NCBI RefSeq assembly: GCF_004353525.1
Contig: NZ_CP085524.1
Location: 1,064,001-1,128,000 of the forward strand
Reading direction: 5' to 3'
Origin: Zhaonella formicivorans
Lineage (GTDB): Bacteria; Bacillota; DUOV01; Zhaonellaceae
Length of the DNA: 64,000 bases
Shown here: piece by piece, positions 28,749 to 38,866 of the stretch
Layout of the letters: each line of letters starts with the position of its first letter
Position numbering within the stretch: position 1 is the first letter of the stretch
The notes under the pieces: generated by a model
What the model was told of the DNA's origin: nothing
The model's database searches: none
Seen by the model: the letters and a program-made list of their open reading frames with translations, nothing else
Made by a program: the position numbers and the translations under genes

Positions 28749-29780
28749 CTAAAACAATTCAAAAATTTTAATGCCAACACCTGTTACCAAAATGTTTAAG
28801 AGGGAAACAGGCAGCAGGAATTTCCAATTGAAGGCCATCATGTGATCGAGCCTTACCCGCGGAAAAGTCCAGCGCACCCACATATATAACAAAATCATGA
28901 TATAGACCTTAATCACAAACCATAACCAGGAAGGCAGCCATGGTCCGCTGGCGCCGCCCAGGAACAAGGTAGCCGCCAGGGCGGAAACAGCAATCATATT
29001 GGCGTATTCAGCCAGGAAAAACAAGGCATACCGCATACCACTGTATTCCGTATAAGGGCCTGCAATAATCTCTTGCTCCCCTTCCGGCAAATCAAAAGGA
29101 GCCCGGTTTAATTCCGCTGTGGAAGCAATAAAATAGACTAGAAAAGCTACAGGCTGCAAAACTATGAACCAGACATCTTTCTGAGCAGCCATAATGTCCG
29201 ACATTTTTAATGAACCGGTCAGCATCACTACCCCTAGCAAAGAAAAAACCATTGGGATTTCATAGCTTACCATTTGCGCCACAACACGCATGCCGCCTAA
29301 TAAAGAATACTTGTTGTTAGAACCCCAGCCAGCCATTAAAAAAGCAAGGGTTGAAGTTGAAGCAATGGCAATAAAATAGAACACTCCCAGGTTTAAGTCA
29401 GCGGCAATCATGTTCTTGCCAAAAGGAATAACGGCATAAATCATCAAGGCAGGTACCATTACCACCAAAGAAGCAATCTTAAATACCCATTTGTCGGCCG
29501 CTAACGGGATAATATCTTCCTTCCCCAAAAGTTTAACCACGTCTGCTGTGGTTTGCAGAAGTCCCCGCGGGCCAAGCCGGTTTGGTCCCAAACGCTGCTG
29601 GACATAGCCGGAAAATTTTCGTTCAAGGTATACTAAATACAACACATTGAGCAAAACAAAGAGAACCACACCTACGAAATAAATCAAGCTCATGGCTAGA
29701 TCGACTACAAAAGCCGGTATACCCAAAGAACTAATCCAGGCCTGGAGTCCCGCAGATATATTTATAAAAAATTTCTCCAT
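28749..29780 (-). CDS. nuoH: NADH-quinone oxidoreductase subunit H
   Basis: Membrane subunit of 343 residues that forms the quinone chamber entry with NuoB and NuoD. It has [39 protein letters not shown] near residue 50 and [41 protein letters not shown] near residue 225, both with family-specific charged residues. Confidence 0.97.
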   Translation of the reverse strand: MEKFFINISAGLQAWISSLGIPAFVVDLAMSLIYFVGVVLFVLLNVLYLVYLERKFSGYVQQRLGPNRLGPRGLLQTTADVVKLLGKEDIIPLAADKWVFKIASLVVMVPALMIYAVIPFGKNMIAADLNLGVFYFIAIASTSTLAFLMAGWGSNNKYSLLGGMRVVAQMVSYEIPMVFSLLGVVMLTGSLKMSDIMAAQKDVWFIVLQPVAFLVYFIASTAELNRAPFDLPEGEQEIIAGPYTEYSGMRYALFFLAEYANMIAVSALAATLFLGGASGPWLPSWLWFVIKVYIMILLYMWVRWTFPRVRLDHMMAFNWKFLLPVSLLNILVTGVGIKIFELF

Positions 29781-29806
29781 ATTTCTCTCCCCTAGACCTA
29801 AAGTTT

Positions 29807-30922
29807 TTACCTGTCAACTTCTCCCAACACTGGATCAAGAGAAGCTAAAATAGCTACTGCATCCTGCATGGTGCCTCCCCGTGCCATTTCAGGATAAGCA
29901 CCGATGTTTACAAAAGAAGGGCCGTGAATATGCAGCCTATACGGCTTGTTGGAGCCATCGCTTACTAGGTAATAACCAAGAATCCCTTTGGAACCTTCAA
30001 TTTGGTGGTAGATTTCACCAACAGGCGGACGCAGTACCTTAGGTACTTTAGCCATAACTGGACCATCCGGCAAATCGCGGGCAGCCTGCGCAATAATTTT
30101 TAAGCTTTCCTCAACTTCACCAATACGCATCATCCAGCGCTCAAAGCAGTCACCTTTAGTGCCAACCACCACTTTAAAATCAAAACGGTCATAGATACCA
30201 TAGGGAGCATCTCGGCGCAAATCAAAATCAATGCCTGAAGCCCTTAAGTTAGGGCCTGTCAAACCATAAGCGAGAGCCCTTTCGCCGCTAATGATGCCCA
30301 CATCTTTCGTTCTCGCCTGAAATATTTCATTGCCCGTCACTATTTGGTCATATTCCTCCATACTTCTAGGCATATCGGCTAAAAACTGCTGCAACTGAGG
30401 CAAAAATTCCTCCGGTATATCCTCGCTTACACCTCCAACCCGCATATAACTGGTTGTTAGCCTTGAACCACAAGTCATTTCAAATAAATCCAGGATCTTT
30501 TCCCGATCACGGAAAAAATACATCCATGGAGTGAAGCCGTTTAAATCAAGCGCCATGCTGCCCAAATATACCATGTGACTGGCTATGCGCTGCAGCTCTG
30601 CCATAATAATCCGTAAATACTCGGCTCTTTCCGGCACCTCAACACCCATCAGTGTTTCCACTGCCTGGACATAACCTAACTCATTCAGCATGCCTGACAT
30701 ATAGTCCATCCGGTCGGTATACGGGATAAACTGAGTGTAGGTACGGGACTCAGCGATTTTCTCCATGCCACGGTGTAAGTAGCCGATTACATTTTCGACG
30801 TTCACTACATGTTCGCCATCCAATGTTAAAACAGCCCTGTAAACTCCGTGAGTACTGGGATGCTGTGGTCCCATGTTAATGGTCAATTCTTCCGTATGCA
30901 AATTCTTTTCCTGTAAAGACAC
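29807..30922 (-). CDS. nuoD: NADH-quinone oxidoreductase subunit D
   Basis: Quinone-binding subunit of about 371 residues, related to the NiFe-hydrogenase large subunit but lacking the metal cysteines. [24 protein letters not shown] near the N-terminus carries the His that contacts quinone. [12 protein letters not shown] and the C-terminal DPVLGEVDR are standard. The start is taken as the GTG at 30922, nine bases after GAGGGG; a GTG at 30931 is an alternative. Confidence 0.95.
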   Translation of the reverse strand: MSLQEKNLHTEELTINMGPQHPSTHGVYRAVLTLDGEHVVNVENVIGYLHRGMEKIAESRTYTQFIPYTDRMDYMSGMLNELGYVQAVETLMGVEVPERAEYLRIIMAELQRIASHMVYLGSMALDLNGFTPWMYFFRDREKILDLFEMTCGSRLTTSYMRVGGVSEDIPEEFLPQLQQFLADMPRSMEEYDQIVTGNEIFQARTKDVGIISGERALAYGLTGPNLRASGIDFDLRRDAPYGIYDRFDFKVVVGTKGDCFERWMMRIGEVEESLKIIAQAARDLPDGPVMAKVPKVLRPPVGEIYHQIEGSKGILGYYLVSDGSNKPYRLHIHGPSFVNIGAYPEMARGGTMQDAVAILASLDPVLGEVDR

Positions 30923-30947
30923 TAAATGCACCCCCTCTTGCCGGAAT

Positions 30948-31403
30948 CTATTTGCGTCTTGTTTCCAGTTTAAAATCTTTGCGCAACGGATGTCCTTCGA
31001 ACTCATCAGGACATAAAATGCGCTGCAAATTGGGGTGTCCTACAAATTTAACCCCCATTAAATCATACGCTTCCCTTTCCTGCACATTGGCCGCCGGCCA
31101 AAGATCAACCAGGGACGGAATTTCAGGATTTAGTTTGTCTAATTCAACTTTAATCCGTAGCAGGCCGAAATGCTCCAAAGACATCAAGTGGTAAACAACG
31201 CAGATGGAATCTTGCTCTTCGACTGCAGTCAGATCGGCTAAATAAGCAAATCCGCTTTCTTTCAACATATTGATAATCGCAAGAAAATCTTTTACTTTGA
31301 CTTTTATCGCCGGTTGGGACCCTTCTAAAACTTCAACCGAGTCCGGATATGCAAATTGCAGCGCGGCAACCGCTTCTTGGATATCTTCAAACCTTTTAGC
31401 CAT
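30948..31403 (-). CDS. nuoC: NADH-quinone oxidoreductase subunit C
   Basis: A 151-residue peripheral subunit with no cofactors, needed for assembly of the NuoCD arm. [40 protein letters not shown] is the conserved 30-kDa signature. It is separate from nuoD, not fused as in E. coli. The start overlaps nuoB by eight bases. Confidence 0.96.
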   Translation of the reverse strand: MAKRFEDIQEAVAALQFAYPDSVEVLEGSQPAIKVKVKDFLAIINMLKESGFAYLADLTAVEEQDSICVVYHLMSLEHFGLLRIKVELDKLNPEIPSLVDLWPAANVQEREAYDLMGVKFVGHPNLQRILCPDEFEGHPLRKDFKLETRRK

Positions 31404-31911
31404 GGATTTTCACCACTTTCGGGTTGATAACCTTTTTCTTTAAGGTCAATAAACCATGCAGCAACGCCTCGGGACGGGGCGGACAGCCTGGAACATAGAC
31501 ATCAACCGGCAAAAAGGCATCTGCTCCCGGGACAACATTGTATGAATCGACAAAAGGTCCCCCGCTTATAGCGCAACTACCCATAGCAATCACCCATTTA
31601 GGCTCCGCCATTTGATCGTAGATTCTTTTTACCAAGGGAGCCATTTTATCAGTAATTGTGCCAGCAACGATCATTAAATCGGCCTGGCGGGGCGAGGGCC
31701 GAAAAACCTCATAGCCAAAACGGGAGATATCATACCGCGCCCCTCCGGCTGCCATCATCTCAATCGCACAACAAGCCAAACCGAAAGTGACCGGCCAAAA
31801 AGAATGGGCTCTACAATAATCAAGCAGTTGATCCAACTTGGCTAAGATGATATTTTTTTCTACAAGGGCCTCTAATGCCTTATCTTCAGATTTTGCCTTA
31901 TTTACTTCCAC
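31396..31911 (-). CDS. nuoB: NADH-quinone oxidoreductase subunit B
   Basis: Holds the terminal cluster N2. The 171-residue protein has the paired cysteines in [10 protein letters not shown] and further ligands in [10 protein letters not shown] and [12 protein letters not shown] at 31911 follows GGAGGGA by eight bases; it overlaps the nuoA stop by 10 bases. An upstream in-frame start would bury half of nuoA and is rejected. Confidence 0.95.
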   Translation of the reverse strand: MEVNKAKSEDKALEALVEKNIILAKLDQLLDYCRAHSFWPVTFGLACCAIEMMAAGGARYDISRFGYEVFRPSPRQADLMIVAGTITDKMAPLVKRIYDQMAEPKWVIAMGSCAISGGPFVDSYNVVPGADAFLPVDVYVPGCPPRPEALLHGLLTLKKKVINPKVVKIHG

Positions 31912-32258
31912 TCTAAGGCTCCCTCCTTCCATGCATACCATAAACCAATAACCAGGATCCCAATGAAAATAATCATTTCTACAAAGGCAAACCATTCTAA
32001 CACCCGGAACTTAACTGCCCATGGATACAAAAACACGGTTTCCACATCAAACACCAGGAATACCAAAGCATACATGAAATAACTGATTTTAAATCTGATC
32101 CAGGTCGGCCCGCTGGTTTCCAGGCCGCACTCATAAGTGGCCAGCTTTTCAGGACTTGGGCGCTTTGGCCTTACAATCCAGGCGGTAGCTAAGACTATTA
32201 TTCCGAATAGGAAGGCAACGATCATAAAAACACCTACTGTAGAAAACTCCTTGAGCAT
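31902..32258 (-). CDS. nuoA: NADH-quinone oxidoreductase subunit A
   Basis: First gene of the operon: a three-helix 118-residue subunit with [39 protein letters not shown], the signature with the conserved acidic residues. ATG 32258 follows AAGGGGGTG. About 240 bases lie before the upstream terminator; I see no convincing promoter there, only a 14-base inverted repeat at 32380-32393. Confidence 0.95.
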   Translation of the reverse strand: MLKEFSTVGVFMIVAFLFGIIVLATAWIVRPKRPSPEKLATYECGLETSGPTWIRFKISYFMYALVFLVFDVETVFLYPWAVKFRVLEWFAFVEMIIFIGILVIGLWYAWKEGALEWK

Positions 32259-32495
32259 TCTCACACCCCCTTTAGTTAGTGAAATAACATGCAAGCCAAT
32301 GACTTGCACCCGCTTAAATTAAGTTAACCAGTTATTCTATTCGCCATAATATCGAAATCACCTGCAAAAATAACAAGAATTGGAATTTTCCAAATTTAAT
32401 AAACTTATAATCCCTATTAATTTTATCAATACTCTTTTTTTGTCGACAAGAGTAATCGTTTAAGATGACTTAACAAACAATTCAAACTTAAAAGC

Positions 32496-32522
32496 AAAAA
32501 GCCGCCCCTTGCTAGGGCAGCT
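32496..32522 (-). terminator. Terminator between the activase gene and nuoA
   Basis: On minus, AGCTGCCC pairs with GGGCGGCT (one T-G pair), followed by TTTTTG. It ends transcription from the large activase gene before the nuo operon begins. Confidence 0.8.
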
Positions 32523-32571
32523 TCTGTTCGTAAACTTCATTGCAGCAAATCCGGGGGCTTGAATGGTCATC

Positions 32572-35500
32572 TTAACTTCTAAGTTGTGCTGTCAACCTCT
32601 TCACCTGCAGGCAAAATGCTTCCAATTTGGCAAGAGCAAGCTGTGTAAATTGGTTGCCGTCGCTCTCCAGCGCCAAAAAAGGTAGAGAGGTCATTTGTTC
32701 CATGCGCTCTCCCACTGCGCCTCTATTGGTAATAATTTCCTTTTTCAGCCTGGTCAACCCTTTATTTAAAATTGCTTCCGCTATTCTGTTGGGCATACAC
32801 CCAAAAGGACCTATTGCGATTACCCCTTCCACTTCATCCAGTAGTTCCGTTACCGCTCCACCCACTGTTAAAATTGCTTCCCCTGTCAGGGTCGGTGCAA
32901 TAGCTCCTTGAACATTAGCAATGCTCTTTTCCACATTTACAGGATGAGGAGAGCAGAGCCCGCTTCTGGCCAGGATATTTTTGATTCTTTTTTCTTCATA
33001 CCGCTGGATCTGGTTTTTGCAGTTAATTTTAGCCTTAGTTACCCAATCGGTCCGTTGTGTCAAGCCCTTTTTCAACAGGTAATCACAGTAATACAACCAT
33101 TCGCTGATCGGAGCGATTCTCAAAATAATGTCTTTTTCCGCCAGCTTATGTTCCAAATACTGTCGTGAAAAAGCATCTTTGCGCACATAGATCTCGCCTA
33201 CCAGCAAGACCTGGCTTGTTTGTTCCAGCTTGCCCCGTAGAGGCAGCATTGCCAAAACCGTGGCAGCTCTTTCCAGCACCTTAATAACTTGATGCCAGGG
33301 CTCCCTTTCCAGGCTGTTTAAAATCATCTCCTTTACCTGCCGAAAACATTCCAGAGCTTCGCTGCGGTTAAGCGCTAATACTAAAAGGGAGTTACGAATC
33401 TCATCCAGCACATCACCAATGACCGCCGCCCGCCATGCCCTTAAAACAAAACTGGTGGGCAAACCGGCGTAGCCGTTGGCCGAGGATAAAGAGATAAGGG
33501 CTACATTCTCAATCCCTACTTTAACCAACAGTTTTTCGATGGCAACGTTGTATTGCCCGAAACGGCAAGGCCCGGAAGTTGTCGGCATAAAAAAAGCTGT
33601 TATTTCCTGCTTGTCTTTTTTTGCAGCCAAATACCTTTTTAAACTTCCCAACGTGAGTAATAAAGGCAGGCATTCCTTACAAGAAGTATATTTTTTCCCC
33701 TCTTTCAAGTCAGCTTCCCCCGGGGGAGCCAAACTTAAGGCCTGAATGCCGAAGCAGCGAAATGTGGCGGCTAAAGCTTCCGAGCTATATTCACCCATAG
33801 AGGGGATTACAACCTTCACCCTGGGATCGCGCAAGCTAAAAATTTGCCCGTGAGATGCCTGAATGCTAAATTTACCATCGTGCAAGCAGCTTTTTGCGAG
33901 TATAGCTGCCGGTGACGTTCCTTTTTGCTCCGCTGGTCGCTTGGAACTTTCCCTGTAACTCCGGATCACATCTAAAAAGGCCTCTATTCTGGTATCAATA
34001 CCTGCATCAGCCGTATGATTATCCAGTTCCAAGGTTAAGGAAGGTTTCTTGCCAAAAATCTCTCGGACGTAACCTGTTAAAAAAGAATCTGGACCGCAGC
34101 TGAAGTTGGTAATATACGCAGCAAATAGTTGAGGGTGTTTGTCCACCAGCCGGGCACTTTTTAACAGCATCTGCCCAACAGACCAGTACATCCGCTCTTC
34201 CACCGGCTCCCTTTCCCAGGGCAGAAAATCATAAGGTATCACCTTGTAACCCCGGGAAGCAAATTTAGCCGGAATACCCAAGTTAGCGGTTTGGGTAAAA
34301 GCGTTGTAAGGCCGTCCGAAAATGACAATGGCAATCTGGTCGGGATCCCGTTCCAATTCCTGCATAAAACGGGAACCTATACTTTTTATTTCGGCAAAAA
34401 AGGCCTGCTGGGCTTCCCACGCCCGTTGAAAAGCTTCCAAACTCTTCTGTTTGTTAAATCCCAGATTTTTTCCCACCTTGACAAATTCATGGCTGACAGC
34501 CTGCATCCCTCTGCTGAAATCTAAAACCGGACTGATCATGTTTCCCGCAATTTCCGGAAAAGTGGTTTTTAAGTAATAAGGTTCCCCTTGCGCAAAAGGA
34601 CAGGTAACGCTGTCAGCAGCCCCATTTTCCACAGCCAGCCCTTTGACCTGAGGAAAAAAATAATAGTCCACGCCAGCATCAATTAAGCTTTTACAAAACC
34701 CATGGGCTAATTCTGCAGGGTAACAAAAAGCTGCCCCTTTCTGTTCCTGCCCCTCTGGGGAACAAAATTGGGCCAAAACAGGGCTGCATCCTAGGTTTTT
34801 AAAAAAATGATAATACAATGGGTAATAAGTATGGCTGAAAAATGATTTACTGATGCCAATTCTAATACCTTTTAATTTAGGAACATCAATTTCTGACTGC
34901 TGTTCGAAGACAAGCTTTTCCCTTCTGGCCACCAGATTTAATTCTTTAATATTATAAGAAATGTTCCTCTGTAGATTATTGTACTTGTTGCAAGCTCCGC
35001 CGAAGGGATATTTTCTGCCTGCAATCTCAATCAGGTTGATGCTGCATTTGCGGTCGCAGCTTTCCTTTTGGCCCCGGCAAATAAAAGGTTGATGGTAAAT
35101 TACATCCCTGGATGCCAGCTCCAGCAGGTTAAAAATCTTTTCTTTTATAATACCTGATTCCAGCCTGCTTTTAACTTCCAGCGCCACCCCGAAAGCACCC
35201 ATCAGCCCTGGCTCAGGGGGCACAATAATTTCTTTGTCTAGCAGCGCTGCCATAGCCAAGGGCACAGCTTTGTTATAACATACACCGCCTTGCATAAAAA
35301 TTTTTTTGCCCGTTAACCTGGTACCTTTTACCCTGTTAATGTAGTTTTGACAAATGGAATAAACCAGGCCGGCAGCAATGTCATTGCCGGAAATCCCTTC
35401 ATGAATGGCATTTTTAATGTCACTGGAAATAAAAGCTGCACATTGGTCACTGAAATTAGGGGGGGTGGCAGCTTGTAATGCCGCATCCGCTATTTCCGCT

Positions 35501-36822
35501 GTTTCAATTTGCAGAGATTCTTTGGCAGCTTCTTCCAAAAAAGAACCTGTTCCTGCGGAACAAGCTTCATTCATCGCATAATCACATGGCACTTGGTTCT
35601 CCAGATAAGTATATTTGGCATCTTGTCCGCCGATTTCTAAAATTGTGTCGACATTTGGATCGAAATAAACTGCAGCCCTGGCATGGGCAATGATCTCATT
35701 AATAACGCAGTCGGTTAAAGCGTGCAACCCAGCAATCTGCCTTCCTGAACCGGTTACCCCTAATCCGATTATTTTGATATCTTCAGGCACCTGTTCCGAC
35801 AAAGCGGCATAACACTTTTTGGAAGCGCCCACTGGATCTCCGTTGGTCCTCAAATATACTTTGGCTGCAATTAACCCATCGGATTCTCTGAGCAAAACAG
35901 CTTTAGTAGTTGTAGAACCCACATCCAAGCCTAACAGGCAGCGCTCGCCTCTCTTAAGAGTCACCTCCGCCATCTGCTTAAAGGAGACCATATTGCTAAA
36001 ACTTGACAAGGGAGGGAGGAAAGCAAAGGAATGCCGTTCCATTTTGAATAGCTGGCGCTTACTTAAAGGCAGTGTAGGATGGTCCCGGGCGTAGAGAGCA
36101 GCGCCTAACGCTTCAAAACAAGTGGCTTCAGTGGGAATATAGACCTCATCCAGCTCCTGCCTCAGGAATTGGACCATGGCGCTATTTTGCGCACAGCCCC
36201 CAACCAAAACAATCCGGCGTGCTTTTGCCAGATTAGCCAGTTCAGTGATTTTGGCGCTCATCATTTTGCACAGCCCGGCCACAACTTTCTCTTTTGCTTC
36301 CCCTTTATTTAAGGCATGGGTGCAATCACTTTTGCAAAATACCGAGCAGCGGCCTGCTACTTTATAGGGCTCTGCTCCATGAGCCAGTTTAATTGCCTCT
36401 TCCAGCCCCATGCCCATTCTTTTGACCTGTTGAATAAAAAATTCTCCCGTACCGGAAGCACATTTATTTCCGCTCAAAACATTGTTTATCACGCCATTTT
36501 GGAGCTGATAAATCAGAAATGTTTCACCACCCGCACTGACAATAGCATCATAATCGCCAGAAAGATTTAAGTACGAATAAGCAAGTTCTGTAGCTTCCGG
36601 CTCAGAAATTGTGCTTAAATTTAAATAATCCTTAAATCTCCTTCCAGTTACGGCAATCCCCTGCATTTCCTCAGGACAGTGCTCCAGCACCGCTTCTACT
36701 GTTTTACGCGGGTTTCCTTCATGAGGTCGGATTATGACCTTCCTAATTTTACATTCAGGCTCATGCTCCGCTAAGACAAAGCTTACATTAGAAGCTCCAA
36801 TACATAAACCGACTGTAAGCAT
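32572..36822 (-). CDS. Giant 2-hydroxyacyl-CoA dehydratase activase / BadF-type ATPase fusion
   Basis: A 1416-residue fusion. Residues 1-250 are a first BadF/HgdC-type ASKHA ATPase domain (GLCIGASNVS; CASGTGEFF; a cysteine block CSVFCKSDCTH). Residues about 298-560 are a second, more canonical one (GLDVGSTTTKAVLL, EIGGQDAKY, NEACSAGTGSFLEEA). A DUF2229-like region follows at about 650-960 (IGISKSFFSHTYYPLYYHFF). The C-terminal part is HgdB-like with CKECLPLLL and TSGPCRFGQYN, cysteines that could hold an Fe-S cluster. Such proteins use ATP to inject low-potential electrons into difficult reductions. No dehydratase genes are adjacent, so the substrate is unknown. It has its own promoter and terminator. 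Confidence 0.88.
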   Translation of the reverse strand: MLTVGLCIGASNVSFVLAEHEPECKIRKVIIRPHEGNPRKTVEAVLEHCPEEMQGIAVTGRRFKDYLNLSTISEPEATELAYSYLNLSGDYDAIVSAGGETFLIYQLQNGVINNVLSGNKCASGTGEFFIQQVKRMGMGLEEAIKLAHGAEPYKVAGRCSVFCKSDCTHALNKGEAKEKVVAGLCKMMSAKITELANLAKARRIVLVGGCAQNSAMVQFLRQELDEVYIPTEATCFEALGAALYARDHPTLPLSKRQLFKMERHSFAFLPPLSSFSNMVSFKQMAEVTLKRGERCLLGLDVGSTTTKAVLLRESDGLIAAKVYLRTNGDPVGASKKCYAALSEQVPEDIKIIGLGVTGSGRQIAGLHALTDCVINEIIAHARAAVYFDPNVDTILEIGGQDAKYTYLENQVPCDYAMNEACSAGTGSFLEEAAKESLQIETAEIADAALQAATPPNFSDQCAAFISSDIKNAIHEGISGNDIAAGLVYSICQNYINRVKGTRLTGKKIFMQGGVCYNKAVPLAMAALLDKEIIVPPEPGLMGAFGVALEVKSRLESGIIKEKIFNLLELASRDVIYHQPFICRGQKESCDRKCSINLIEIAGRKYPFGGACNKYNNLQRNISYNIKELNLVARREKLVFEQQSEIDVPKLKGIRIGISKSFFSHTYYPLYYHFFKNLGCSPVLAQFCSPEGQEQKGAAFCYPAELAHGFCKSLIDAGVDYYFFPQVKGLAVENGAADSVTCPFAQGEPYYLKTTFPEIAGNMISPVLDFSRGMQAVSHEFVKVGKNLGFNKQKSLEAFQRAWEAQQAFFAEIKSIGSRFMQELERDPDQIAIVIFGRPYNAFTQTANLGIPAKFASRGYKVIPYDFLPWEREPVEERMYWSVGQMLLKSARLVDKHPQLFAAYITNFSCGPDSFLTGYVREIFGKKPSLTLELDNHTADAGIDTRIEAFLDVIRSYRESSKRPAEQKGTSPAAILAKSCLHDGKFSIQASHGQIFSLRDPRVKVVIPSMGEYSSEALAATFRCFGIQALSLAPPGEADLKEGKKYTSCKECLPLLLTLGSLKRYLAAKKDKQEITAFFMPTTSGPCRFGQYNVAIEKLLVKVGIENVALISLSSANGYAGLPTSFVLRAWRAAVIGDVLDEIRNSLLVLALNRSEALECFRQVKEMILNSLEREPWHQVIKVLERAATVLAMLPLRGKLEQTSQVLLVGEIYVRKDAFSRQYLEHKLAEKDIILRIAPISEWLYYCDYLLKKGLTQRTDWVTKAKINCKNQIQRYEEKRIKNILARSGLCSPHPVNVEKSIANVQGAIAPTLTGEAILTVGGAVTELLDEVEGVIAIGPFGCMPNRIAEAILNKGLTRLKKEIITNRGAVGERMEQMTSLPFLALESDGNQFTQLALAKLEAFCLQVKRLTAQLRS

Positions 36823-36852
36823 CCTTCTCTTCTCCTTTTCTGCCCTGCAAAT

Positions 36853-36881
36853 ATTTTATTGACCTCTTATGTCCTGGACAA
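36853..36881 (-). promoter_or_regulatory. Sigma-A type promoter of the activase gene
   Basis: On minus: -35 TTGTCC (36876-36881), a 17-base spacer and -10 TAAAAT (36853-36858), about 31 bases before the ATG. Confidence 0.6.
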
Positions 36882-36928
36882 ATGCTAATGCCAAAGCTCA
36901 TAAAAGTTGTTCCATACTCTCTTCCAAG

Positions 36929-36960
36929 TAGAAAAGGCTTCATTTTGAGAAGCCTTTCTA
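36929..36960 (-). terminator. Hairpin terminator overlapping the rnhB stop codon
   Basis: TAGAAAGGCTTC pairs with GAAGCCTTTTCTA (one bulged base). The stem begins with the rnhB TAG itself. The downstream tract is only moderately T-rich, so termination may be partial. Confidence 0.65.
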
Positions 36961-37722
36961 CAATGCATTTGTTAAGAAGGCCGTGCGATGCAGCGGACAC
37001 GGGCCAAATTCCCGTAAGGCTTGGTAGTGTTCTTTTGTGCCATAGCCTTTGTTGTGATCAAACCCATAAAAAGGATAGGTTTTGCTGACACTTTGCATCA
37101 CTTTATCCCTTTCGACCTTGGCTAAAATCGAAGCAGCAGCAATGCAAGCACACTTTGCATCTCCCCCTACAACCGTAGTCACCTGGAATTTACTTTCTGG
37201 AAAGCTTGTCCCATCAACAAGAACGTGGTCGGGTCTGACCGGCAAGTTTTGTAATGCCCTCAACATCGCCAAATGAGAGGCCCTTAGAATATTCAAATTA
37301 TTGATTTCCTCAACGGAAGCAGAAGCAACACACCAAGCAATCGCCTTCTGCCTAATCTCCGCAGCCAGTTCTCCCCTGACACCAGGTGACAGCTTTTTGG
37401 AATCATTTAATCCCTTTAAATATAATCTGAAAGGCAAAATTACCGCAGCCGCATATACTGGGCCTGCTAAGGGGCCACGCCCTACTTCATCTACCCCCGC
37501 GACCAACTTTTGCTCAAAATCAGGACTTGTTTCCAATGCATATAACTCTTGAACCCTGAGTCGCTCTTTATTTTCTTTTTCCCTCTTCTGTAAATACCTG
37601 CGGTAAAGATTTTGCACGCTAGCGCGGGAGTCTTCAGCCAACTGTCGGAGAAATTCTGCAGAGATTTCCTGTTCACATTTTAACAGTCTCTCAATTTCGG
37701 TAACATTAAGCTTGCTATACAA
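36958..37722 (-). CDS. rnhB: Ribonuclease HII
   Basis: Removes RNA from RNA-DNA hybrids and misincorporated ribonucleotides. The 254-residue protein has an N-terminal extension of about 75 residues typical of Firmicute RNase HII. The core then starts with VAGVDEVGRGPLAGPVYAAAVIL (catalytic Asp-Glu) and continues through LNDSKKLSP and ASILAKVERDKVM. A TTG at 37722 after TAGGTG gives the usual length; the open frame continues further upstream without a good start. Confidence 0.94.
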   Translation of the reverse strand: MYSKLNVTEIERLLKCEQEISAEFLRQLAEDSRASVQNLYRRYLQKREKENKERLRVQELYALETSPDFEQKLVAGVDEVGRGPLAGPVYAAAVILPFRLYLKGLNDSKKLSPGVRGELAAEIRQKAIAWCVASASVEEINNLNILRASHLAMLRALQNLPVRPDHVLVDGTSFPESKFQVTTVVGGDAKCACIAAASILAKVERDKVMQSVSKTYPFYGFDHNKGYGTKEHYQALREFGPCPLHRTAFLTNAL

Positions 37723-37765
37723 AATCGAACACCTACTAACTAGAGAATTTGCCAGCTTATGAAAA

Positions 37766-37794
37766 ATTATACGGCAGTTTGCAAGAATTGTAAA
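37766..37794 (-). promoter_or_regulatory. Sigma-A type promoter of rnhB
   Basis: On minus: -35 TTTACA (37789-37794), a 17-base spacer and consensus -10 TATAAT (37766-37771), about 44 bases upstream of the TTG start. Confidence 0.7.
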
Positions 37795-37828
37795 TTTACT
37801 CAAATGCACCTGTCTCCCTGGAAAATAT

Positions 37829-37960
37829 ATGTTGCATAAAGAAAATATTAACTATAATGTAAAATCTGCCTGCGTAAATCTACACAACGTGGCCCTCTTT
37901 AAAACCAACTTTGCGGAAGTTAAAAAAGCTTTAGCTGCTGCTAAAGAAGCTCTAAAATAA
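37829..37960 (+). CDS. Doubtful small ORF, 43 residues
   Basis: Plus-strand ORF starting MLHKENINYNVKSACVNLHN and ending in an amphipathic-looking lysine/alanine helix (FAEVKKALAAAKEALK). It lies in a gap between rnhB and rbgA and is followed by a strong terminator. The ribosome site is weak. The C-terminal helix looks more protein-like than random sequence, but I recognise no family; it could be a gene remnant. Confidence 0.25.
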   Translation: MLHKENINYNVKSACVNLHNVALFKTNFAEVKKALAAAKEALK

Positions 37961-37967
37961 ACACCTA

Positions 37968-38005
37968 AAGAATTGAGGTCAGGAATAATCCTGACCTCAA
38001 TTCTT
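37968..38005. terminator. Very strong bidirectional terminator after rbgA
   Basis: A perfect 17-bp stem (arms 37968-37984 and 37989-38005) with a four-base loop ATAA. The rbgA stop codon lies inside the arm on minus. It would also end the small plus-strand ORF. Confidence 0.85.
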
Positions 38006-38863
38006 GCCTTCACTAACTTTTTCTAAAGTAATTCGTCCTAGCTTCCCCTGACGAAAATCCTGAAGCAACATCAACGCAGTCTTCTCAACTTCCACGATCC
38101 CTCCTGGCCCTAAAAGGCCGCGCCTTACTCCCAGTTCTTCCAGCAGCTTATGATTATCCTCCTTCAGCTCAGTTAGCTTATATCTATCTATTAGAGCGGC
38201 TGCATATTCCCTTTTCAACACCGCCAGCAATTTCACTGCAGCCTCAACTAAATCATAAACCTGATCGCTGATAGCACCAGTTATGGCCAGGTGGAAACCT
38301 ACCTCCGGCTCCTCGAATTTTGGCCAAAGCAATCCGGGAGTGTCCAGCAACTCCAAGTTGGTCAAAACGCGGATCCATTGCTTGCCTTTAGTAATACCTG
38401 GCTTATCCCCGGTCCTGGCACTGCTTTTTTTTACTAAGCCATTGATCAAGGAAGATTTTCCCACGTTGGGAATACCAACCACGATTGCTCTCACTGGTCT
38501 CTTTAGCAGATATTTCCTTCTGCCCTGCATGAGTTTATCTTCTGCTAAAAGCTCGGCAGCTTTAACCACGTCTGCCATACCTTCTCTGCGGTTGGAATTA
38601 ACAGCAAGGGCTTTAATCCCCAGGTTTGCAAAATAGGAAATCCATTCTCTGCTGGCCTTAGGATCAGCCAGATCCGCCTTATTTAGCACTGACAGGCGCG
38701 GTTTGGCCCCGATTAAATTATTTAGATCAGGATTGGCTGAACTCCTTGGAATGCGGGCATCCAGCACTTCAATCACAAGATCGATCAGCTTTAATTGTTC
38801 TGCGAGCATCCGTTTTGCCTTGGCCATATGGCCAGGATACCACTGCACCTGCACTTGCTTCAC
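37997..38863 (-). CDS. rbgA: Ribosome biogenesis GTPase RbgA (YlqF)
   Basis: Circularly permuted GTPase for late 50S assembly. The 288-residue protein shows the permuted motif order: G4 LNKADLADP near residue 60, then G1 VGIPNVGKSSLING near residue 128, then G3 LLDTPGLLWP. A C-terminal helical RNA-binding domain follows. It lies in the usual rplS-lepB-rbgA-rnhB order, three bases after lepB. Confidence 0.96.
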   Translation of the reverse strand: MKQVQVQWYPGHMAKAKRMLAEQLKLIDLVIEVLDARIPRSSANPDLNNLIGAKPRLSVLNKADLADPKASREWISYFANLGIKALAVNSNRREGMADVVKAAELLAEDKLMQGRRKYLLKRPVRAIVVGIPNVGKSSLINGLVKKSSARTGDKPGITKGKQWIRVLTNLELLDTPGLLWPKFEEPEVGFHLAITGAISDQVYDLVEAAVKLLAVLKREYAAALIDRYKLTELKEDNHKLLEELGVRRGLLGPGGIVEVEKTALMLLQDFRQGKLGRITLEKVSEGKN

Positions 38864-38866
38864 CTG

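Noticed and set aside
32380-32393. CodY-like box upstream of nuoA
   Set aside because: The inverted repeat TTGGAA-TT-TTCCAA aligns with the CodY consensus AATTTTCWGAAAATT with at least five mismatches.
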